A stretch of DNA of 64,000 nucleotides from Lineus longissimus (Eukaryota > Nemertea > Pilidiophora > Heteronemertea > Lineidae): the NCBI RefSeq assembly GCF_910592395.1, contig NC_088313.1:5768501-5832500 (forward strand). Reading direction: 5' to 3'. This document shows, in pieces, positions 57,608 through 64,000 of this stretch. The stretch's first letter is position 1. The number at the start of each line of letters is the position of its first letter. The notes beneath the pieces were generated by a model that saw only the letters and a program-made list of their open reading frames with translations, was not told the origin of the DNA and did not search any database. Both the position numbers and the translations under genes were made by a program.

Positions 57608-58880
57608 ATGAGTTTTCCCGCGGTTTTCAATACAGGGGCCAACATATCCTACCCCGTCCAAACTAACCCAGTAACAGGACAGTGGCGACGCCTGTTCACC
57701 AATCTACAAGTCTACTGTAACGACAAGGACAGCTTCCCTGCAAAGACCTACGACATATTCCACTCTTTCGAACTCACTTTCAGAACCAAGGCAGCCATAG
57801 CCAAGTGGCAGAAAACATGCGACATGAACCTGTACCAAAACCAGCTCAACATGGCCGTCTGGTGCGCCACCTCGGGATGCGGTGTGTCCGTCACAGATCA
57901 CCTACTTCGTGACGATCCGTTCGTCGCATCCTTCTTCAGATTCCACGTCTACTACCAGACCAGGAAGATCCTCCACCAGATGGGATGCCCCATACCCTGC
58001 GACGACAACTTCGACAGGTGGAAAAACAGACCAGACGACTCCAGTCACGCCACTGTTATCACAGAATTCGACATTCCACAGTACTCCGACTTAAGATACC
58101 ACGGCGGAGACAACAACAGACTAGGCACCTCCTACCTCTGGGGGAACCGGTTCACGGGACAGGCTATGCGGACGACTCCTCTCACTTTTACTTCTCGAAC
58201 GAGGCGCCGACCTTTGCCAGCAAACTCCACAAGGCTCCCCTTCAGAAACTGACGCAGACCGATCCAGGATGGATGGCATTTCTCCTTCCCAAAGGCAGAG
58301 GCTTCACAAGGCCGGGAATAGTCAGATTGAACGACAGCCTGAGGACCTACGTCTACTGCATACTCGTGTCACAAGCCCAGACCAGAGCTCCCATCGTCGG
58401 CAGCGGAGGGACGTCCCTAGATGCACAGGCCCAGTTCCTGACACTCCTAGAGGACAGCATTGCCCAGACCTGTCGCTTCCCGATATGATCAAGAGGTACG
58501 AGGAATCCATCACTGCGACAAAGATGAGACTAGACCACGCCCTTGGACCTGACATGTACATCATCCTATCCAACATGGTCCTGAACGTGGGGACAGTGGA
58601 CGGCTACAACAACAACGTGACCGTTGCGACGCGCGACATGTCATTCGGTCCAAACCCTCAGGTAAACAGTCATTGGATCCCATCCAAGAAGGCCCCTCAC
58701 CTCAGTGCCATGCCATCGAAAGTCAAGAGAGTAGATCAACTGAAAACGCTGGCACCAGCACCACCTGTCCCAGTCATCCCAGCCACAAAAGACGACACTA
58801 TTCACTCCCAGAACGAGGCCTACCTGGTCCTAGGACTAGGAGCATTTGTCGGACTAGGAGTGGCATATTTTAAGCGCTGA
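57608..58880 (+). pseudogene. Polinton protein next to integrase, two frameshifts
   Basis: ATG 57608: MSFPAVFNTGANISYPVQTN. It runs through FRTKAAIAKWQKTCDMNLYQ and MAVWCATSGCGVSVTDHLLR, then changes frame near 58175 to SNEAPTFASKLHKAPLQKLT and YVYCILVSQAQTRAPIVGSG, and again near 58488 to MIKRYEESITATKMRLDHAL, a proline-rich linker and a C-terminal membrane helix (AYLVLGLGAFVGLGVAYF). About 420 residues when intact. A conserved unnamed Polinton protein, possibly a minor virion protein. It is transcribed divergently from the capsid gene. Confidence 0.55.
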
Positions 58881-58896
58881 TATATATGACACGTAG

Positions 58897-59916
58897 TGTC
58901 GCCATGATCGTGACACTATTTTTCACCTACCTCCTACTGAAAGACTGGAAGAGAAGCTCAGCAAAGCGTTCTACAGCCCAGCCGGATACTGGCGTGACTC
59001 AAAGGCAGCCGAGAAACTGGCCAAAGCATCTGGCGTATCTCTAGCCATCACCGAACAGTGGATCCTCAGACAAGCAATGTGGCAGATCTATCGGCCAGCT
59101 CCGAGACGAATCCCCCCCCCCCCCCCCGTTGACGTGGCGGTCCCAAACGAAGTGCCCCATGACAAGGTAGGCCGAAAAACATACAAGTACATCCTGACCG
59201 TCGTCGATGTGGCGTCCCGATTTAAAGAAGCCGAACCCCTCACCGACAAGACTGCAGCACAGGTCTCAACTGCCCTCACTAAGATCTACAAAAGAAGCCC
59301 TCTCGACTGGCCCAAGCTACTCCAGATCGACCCGGGACGCGAATTCATGGGCGCCCTCTCCCAACTCCTGGCCCAGCATTCCGTCGACATCAGGCGGGGT
59401 GAAAATGACAATCACAGGGCCCAGGGCATCGTGGAGAGATTCAACAAGTCGCTGGCAGAGAACCTCTTCCCGCACCAGTACGCACATGAGATGTTGTTAC
59501 CATCTGGCGAAAGATCAACGGAATGGGTCAAAAGACTACCCGCCGTCCTGACTGCAATGAACAACGTCGTCACCCGTCTCATTGGCAAGAAACCCTCGGA
59601 AGCCATCAAGCTCCTTGACATACCGCAACAGCCAGCAACCAAAGCTAGGCGACCTGTAGGCCAGGACGAAGACAAATTGGGGCCCAATTCCTCGGTTAGG
59701 TACCTATACGCCCCCGGTGAACTGGAGGGCGGACGACGCCGGGCCACCGATCCCGTGTGGTCAGTGGACATCTACGAACTCGATAGAGCCGTGAATTCGA
59801 CTGAGAAGCCGGTCCTGTACTACCTGACCTCCGGGCCAACACGAGCATTCGTGAGAGAGGAACTACAGACTGTGCCCCTCGACACTGAAACCCCTCCCGA
59901 CTGGGTCCTTCAGTGA
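58897..59916 (+). CDS. Polinton retrovirus-like integrase
   Basis: The frame is open from 58897, with coherent coding from LPPTERLEEKLSKAFYSPAG (58927) to TGA 59914-59916; no ATG lies before 59077, so the N-terminus is probably frameshifted. The rve core is clear: YKYILTVVDVASRFKEAEPL, LLQIDPGREFMGALSQLL (second Asp) and RAQGIVERFNKSLAEN (Glu). A chromo-like or basic C-terminus follows (SVRYLYAPGELEGGRRRATD). It would insert the element with short duplications. A 16-base C run (59112-59127) encodes PPPPP. The first catalytic Asp is hard to place because the segment before VGRKTYKY is short. It ends convergently with the helicase gene, overlapping by 7 bases. Confidence 0.88.
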   Translation, partial: CRHDRDTIFHLPPTERLEEKLSKAFYSPAGYWRDSKAAEKLAKASGVSLAITEQWILRQAMWQIYRPAPRRIPPPPPVDVAVPNEVPHDKVGRKTYKYILTVVDVASRFKEAEPLTDKTAAQVSTALTKIYKRSPLDWPKLLQIDPGREFMGALSQLLAQHSVDIRRGENDNHRAQGIVERFNKSLAENLFPHQYAHEMLLPSGERSTEWVKRLPAVLTAMNNVVTRLIGKKPSEAIKLLDIPQQPATKARRPVGQDEDKLGPNSSVRYLYAPGELEGGRRRATDPVWSVDIYELDRAVNSTEKPVLYYLTSGPTRAFVREELQTVPLDTETPPDWVLQ

Positions 59917-62900
59917 CACCCCCGACAGACAAGACTGAAACTCTCCTTCAGATAACCTTTGGCTGGATCAAGATAGAAACCATCCATGTCACCTTCACAC
60001 TTTGCACATTTCCCACCCTGACTTGCCATTTTTTCCAGGACGTCGTCAACCCTGACCGTGAAATCTGTCCATCCCACTACCTTGACTATTGGGACCAGGG
60101 CCTCCTGAATCCTCTTTCGGATGCTCTTCTTTTGTTCTTCTGGGGATGCCTTGATCCTTTCAATTTGTTCCATGAACTCGACCCTCGACACAGCGAGGTA
60201 GGCGAGGTTAGCCCATTCCAAGTAGTCGTCAATAATCCAGACTTTCTGTGGATTCTCTATTGTCAGTCCCTGGCTAGAATGCACCGTCATTGTGTTGTAG
60301 TTTGCTAGCTACGTATTTGCTCCCATCCAGCAGTCGATAGGAGGCTACTGGAGAGCACGTCTGTAGAAGGAACTGCTGGTTTCTCTAGGATTGTGAATCC
60401 GACAAAACAAGAAAATCACTATTTGTACTTTACTGAAAAACGTAATTCTCGGGCTTCCAAAATATATAAGGGTTGTATAGACGAGATAGACGATAGACGG
60501 TAGACGAGAAACGAGAACGGCAGCGTTTCCTGTACGGGTGTTGTCGTACGGACAGCTATTCCAGAACTCCCCCCCCCCCCCCCGAAGGCCACGTATGGAC
60601 CCAAAATATTTTCTAATGGCATAGCAACAGTCCACGTCAGCAGGTCAGCTGGTCAATAACTTATATATGCGACATGACATAATACATCAAAGTACACCTT
60701 ATGAAACTCGTGCCTATACGTCAATAATATTTCGTTGTCATAGCGTCAATGTCGAGTTACAAAACATATCAAACATTATCTAATCACATGCTAAAATAAG
60801 AAATGACGACCTTGATTGGGCACGGCACAGACAAAAACCCTGTTATGATTCACCAAAATATAGGCCTATTTAAACTGTTAAGTACATGTACAAGCAAAAA
60901 CTAAACAAGCTACCGATCTGTAACAATTGCGTATCCCAATCTCCAGCTGCATCCTTGGATGACCCTTTCGGGTGCCTCCATCGCCACTCTGACTACGTTA
61001 TTCAGCACCAATTCCTCTCTGTCATCTGTCCCGGGTATGGTCACCATCACGTTCTGACGTCGGCTATAGCTGGGATGATACAGCAGCGGAACCAGCTGGT
61101 CGGGGTACTTGTTTTTGTGCCCCTGAAGCAGCAGGTTTTGAACCCTGTCACTCACTGCCGTCCTGCTCACATCTATCAGATGATCTGGATCCCATTCCTC
61201 AAGGAACCTGGTCCAGGGTTTCATCGGGACGGACTCCTTCATCAACTTGACCTGTACCTTGTCTGGCTGCAGACGCATCTTGGCTTTCAGCTCCCTGAGG
61301 CTGACTTCCTTTGCTCGGTGATCAGTGGTGATTTCCGCGTAATAGTCGGCTTTAGCTCTTAGCCAATCATGGGGTGGTTTTCCCGATATCGGGGGAGGTT
61401 GACCCTGGTCACCGCAGCAGATGATATGGACCGATTTCGTCTCCATCCAGCCAAGGAACGTCTCCAATATTGCTTTCGTGACTGTACACACTTCGTCCCA
61501 TATCACGACCCTTGGAATGTACTTGTTCACTGACAAGGGGTCATCTGCCCATGGTGCCTGGCTGTCTTCGTGATCATTCCTCATCTGCCTGTCTTCATCC
61601 TTTGGTTGGTAACAAGCGTGGTCCTTTGGCGCGTATTACCTCTCACCCTTGTCACGCCACTGAGCTGGTTCCACTGGTGCAATATCATTGTCTTCTAGGT
61701 AACATAGTAAGCATGTCCTTGTTCTCTCTTTTCTCGGAATGCCTTTATACCAACGAGACGCTCAAGGGTGGTCTTCTTGACATACAGTGAGTCAGTCGCT
61801 ACCCTGACAGCTTTCGTTTCATCAAATCCCGTCAGCATCATCAATAGATTGATGTGAGCATAGGCCAGCAATGAGGCTCTCAGGTGAGCGTACTGGGGTT
61901 GGCTCCCGTCATAGTATGTCAGGACATGAACCAGGGGACATCTCTCTGGCGCTCCCACGAAGCCAACTCGACCGGATCGGTAACCAGCCGTCTCGTTAGT
62001 GTCTTTCCATCAGCCTTTGACCCCTGGGTGAACTTGCCAATCACCGAATATGCTTGTTTACTGTCACTCGGCATACCATACCTCCCTCTGTACCTCGAAA
62101 CTCACTATCACTTCGGTTAAATCCAAAGTTCTCAGGATACCACTCTCCAGCGTGTACGTCAACAGGACAGTCGGTACCCAACTTTTCTCTCTGAAGTGCT
62201 TCCCAAACCAAGCAGGAATAACTGGATGACAACTTTCATCGAACGCCCATTCCCTCACTTTGGCGAACCCTGTCAGTTCTGGTAGGGGACCATTTACTGC
62301 CACTCTGGTCATCGGGTTCTTTGGATGTCCGAATCTTTCGAAATACGGCTTGCACTCTCCTTCGCCCCTGAAGCTTGCCGGATAGCACGACTTCATATCA
62401 AAGCTCAATATATCTCGGACTTCATAGTTCTCAGCATTCCAAAGCCCACCGTGACCATGCTCCACGCAGGCCATCTGGATGTCCTCCAACACCGGCGCCG
62501 GGGTAGGTTTCCAGCCATTTTTCTCTCTGGCAACGATGGTGGCTGCGTGATAAGCTCCAAAAGCCTTTTGGGCCAGGTCCTCTGGTTCATCCGATAAATC
62601 GACACATGCCCTTAATATCCCCACATGTACTCCCGAGGTTCTATACGTACGCCCATCTTCCACGACGAACTGCTATGGGCTTTCCCTCTGTCGCTTGCCG
62701 TATTGCCTCCCAGACATCCCCCTCGTATGTCTCTACGTGTCTCGATGAGGGGAAATGGAGCGTCTATGCATGGCCGTTGTGAACAATCAACTCGATGACT
62801 CTTTGCCTTTGTGACTGATACTTACCACTGTTGTATATGTCTTCTCCAGCAATGTCTTTCAGGACAATTGCGCGCCACAGAATCGTCTCTAATCTCGCTA

Positions 62901-63480
62901 CGTCGTCAACAGTCGCCCCGTCCTCGTGGACTGATTGTTCCCAGTCTGCAATCTTATTCTTATTCGCTCTATTGACAGGCCATGTCCACGTTTGGCACCG
63001 TCCAAGTGATCAAGGACCCTCTGCGCGACGCAATTGAGGTCACCATCTCTCATGGGCGCGAGATTCGCCGGTTCCGCTGGTTCCACCGGATACAGACCGT
63101 ACACAACCGCGCTAACTGGATACGCTGTCCCGTTGTATGGCCTGTCAATGCCCGTCAATTGTCCAGGTGCCGCCTCTCTAGACAAGGTAACCAATCCTCC
63201 ACTTCGACGTCGGCCTTCTTTAACTGGGTCGAACTTGTCTTCCAGGAACTAATCCCCGTTAACGCGCATGCGCAAGAACTTTAACCGCAACAGGAACTCG
63301 CCTTTCGGAAGCTCATTTACTATCGCCGCGGCCCTTCCATCAGTCATCTGAGCACTGTAGAGACCACATGATAACCTCTAGGGTTGCCATCAACAGCCTC
63401 TTCTTGCATCCAGGTCGAGTAAGTTGCTACTGCGCCATCAATCGTGTAGTGCCTTTTTGCGTCCTTAACTACGGTAACCC
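59910..63480 (-). pseudogene. Protein-primed DNA polymerase B joined to SF1 helicase, broken
   Basis: Segments in order on the minus strand. N-terminal PolB (about 63480-62898; DGDLNCVAQRVLDHLDGAKR). Exo-to-palm region (62663-62064) with DILSFDMKSCYPASF, polymerase motif A. Motif C piece (61958-61695) with VRVATDSLYVKK. Then, without an obvious gene border, the helicase: PRVVIWDEVC (motif II), IICCGDQGQPPP (motif III), SSQGLTIENPQKVW (motif V) and AYLAVSRVEF (motif VI). The C-terminal cysteine cluster (KCAKCEGDMDGFY...CRGCH) resembles a small zinc knuckle. At least six interruptions (stops or frame changes near 63250, 62895, 62670, 62060, 61690 and 61630) plus a solo LTR. It would replicate the element. 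No Walker A is visible before motif II. Confidence 0.82.
60293..60925 (-). mobile_element. Solo LTR inside the Polinton helicase
   Basis: 633 bp beginning TGTTGTAGTTTGC and ending TCTGTAACA (plus strand), so TG...CA in either orientation. It is flanked by ATTG at 60289-60292 and 60926-60929, a 4-bp target duplication. No internal ORF; a 15-base C run is at 60569-60583. It interrupts the helicase just before motif V; the frame on both sides is compatible if the insert and one ATTG are ignored. Probably a Gypsy- or related-type LTR left after recombination. Confidence 0.82.
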
Positions 63481-63930
63481 ATTGCTCGCCCTCTGGGAAG
63501 GGATCGGGGCGGGAACTTTTGTATCAAGGTCCATTTTTCTGGGGTATACTCTAAGTAATTCAAGTGTCTAAATAGAAATTTTTTGGGGGGTAGGGGTAGA
63601 TTCTCCACCGCCGGTCTATACAAAAGGTGGTGTTGAATTGACCTTTCACAATTGGGTCTTGTGACTTTTCATCTGCTGATCAGATTCTCGAGCAATCTTC
63701 CCATTGCGCAAAGACAATATTGCTCAACGGACATTCGCACTGTTATTATGGCCTTTGAACTCTTATATAGCTGTCAATATATACGTGTACATAATAAAGT
63801 TGGGGCCAAGAATGGTGCATCCGACATCTCCCCGGCATGCCCCCGAAGGGGCAACAACTTTGGTCTCTTTTCGTGAGTTTCTATATAAAGTTGTGTCTCT
63901 TGCTCACGTGAATAGGCCTGGGAGGCTGCT
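63481..63930. other. Right flank of the Polinton, no gene seen
   Basis: PolB homology fades out here. No inverted match to the left edge of the element was found. TATA-like strings (CTATATAAAG near 63881) occur but no gene start follows. Confidence 0.4.
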
Positions 63931-63933
63931 GCT

Positions 63934-63990
63934 AGTCTGGAAGCGCCAAGAAGTAAACACTTTTGTGCATTCGGCAACTTAAAGGCCATA
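63934..63990 (+). pseudogene. H2A: Histone H2A 3'-end fragment
   Basis: TCTGGAAGCGCCAAGAAGTAA encodes the last H2A residues and the stop, followed by ACACTTTTGTGCATTC, identical to the 3' UTR of the H2A at 22141. After CAACTTAA the match skips about 15 bases that hold the 5' half of the stem-loop and resumes at AAGGCCA. Only the tail of a histone gene is present; the sequence upstream is unrelated. Confidence 0.85.
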
Positions 63991-64000
63991 TATCAAGGTT

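Larger units (their letters stand above)
49792..63480. mobile_element. Decayed Polinton/Maverick element
   Basis: About 13.7 kb carrying the Polinton core set: integrase, protein-primed PolB, packaging ATPase and double-jelly-roll capsid protein, with about nine small genes. All are on the minus strand except the two genes at 57608-59916. I could not find terminal inverted repeats or a 6-bp target duplication, so the ends are set by the outermost recognisable genes. No adenovirus-type maturation protease was seen. Nearly every gene is broken, so the element is not autonomous. A solo LTR (60293-60925) is nested in it. Confidence 0.88.

Noticed and set aside
49792-63480. A recent exogenous virus integration
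   Set aside because: The gene set with rve integrase, widespread lesions and a nested solo LTR indicate an old resident Polinton rather than a fresh viral insertion.

Overview
This is a eukaryotic window, most likely from an echinoderm (sea urchin or relative). The evidence is an intact cleavage-type histone H2B of echinoderm character, intron-split genes with GT/AG junctions, echinoderm-style low-copy repeats, and a foldback transposon that matches the description of sea urchin TU elements. There is no bacterial signature. Host coding sequence is a small part of the window; most of it is mobile DNA and its debris.

Layout. 1-3.4 kb: the left part of a Ty1/Copia retrotransposon on the minus strand (gag to start of RT, open frame, initiator-Met-tRNA primer site, LTR). 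4.35-5.08 kb: a short DNA transposon with inverted ends. 5.36-13.9 kb: a ten-exon minus-strand gene with an N-terminal SAM domain; its first intron carries a ~170-bp satellite array. 14.5-16.3 kb: exons of a second minus-strand gene ending in a PHD finger. 16.5-20.4 kb: an 89-bp satellite array lying between two 84-bp inverted repeats. 21.0-22.8 kb: a divergent histone pair, intact H2B and a nonsense-mutated H2A. 25.9-29.3 kb: a degraded DNA transposon with two divergent ORFs (transposase, and a P2X7-tail-like protein); the transposase is split by a 545-bp MITE. 29.4-37.8 kb: two copies of a 1.4-kb DNA transposon in opposite orientation (3-bp target duplications) around a TU-like foldback element, a second foldback element, a cluster of small inverted-repeat elements, and duplicated exon modules. 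38.0-40.4 kb: a tyrosine-recombinase-like gene fed by those exon modules. 42.8-47.5 kb: GTTATC/GATAAC arms with a CR1/jockey-type LINE between them. 47.9-49.7 kb: a frameshifted second RT of R2/NeSL type.

49.8-63.5 kb holds a decayed Polinton/Maverick: integrase, protein-primed PolB joined to an SF1 helicase, packaging ATPase, double-jelly-roll major capsid protein and about nine small virion or membrane proteins. Almost every gene is broken by stops or frameshifts, and a solo LTR sits in the helicase. The last 60 bases carry the tail of another H2A gene, so histone sequence lies on both sides of the mobile block.

The genes do not form one pathway. The Polinton genes would once have worked as a self-synthesising, virion-forming unit (PolB/helicase replicate, integrase inserts, ATPase and capsid package). 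The histone pair shares a promoter. The SAM and PHD genes look like ordinary host or domesticated genes invaded by repeats. The strongest theme is the number of distinct foldback-style elements (inverted arms, often built of short tandem repeats) in one window.
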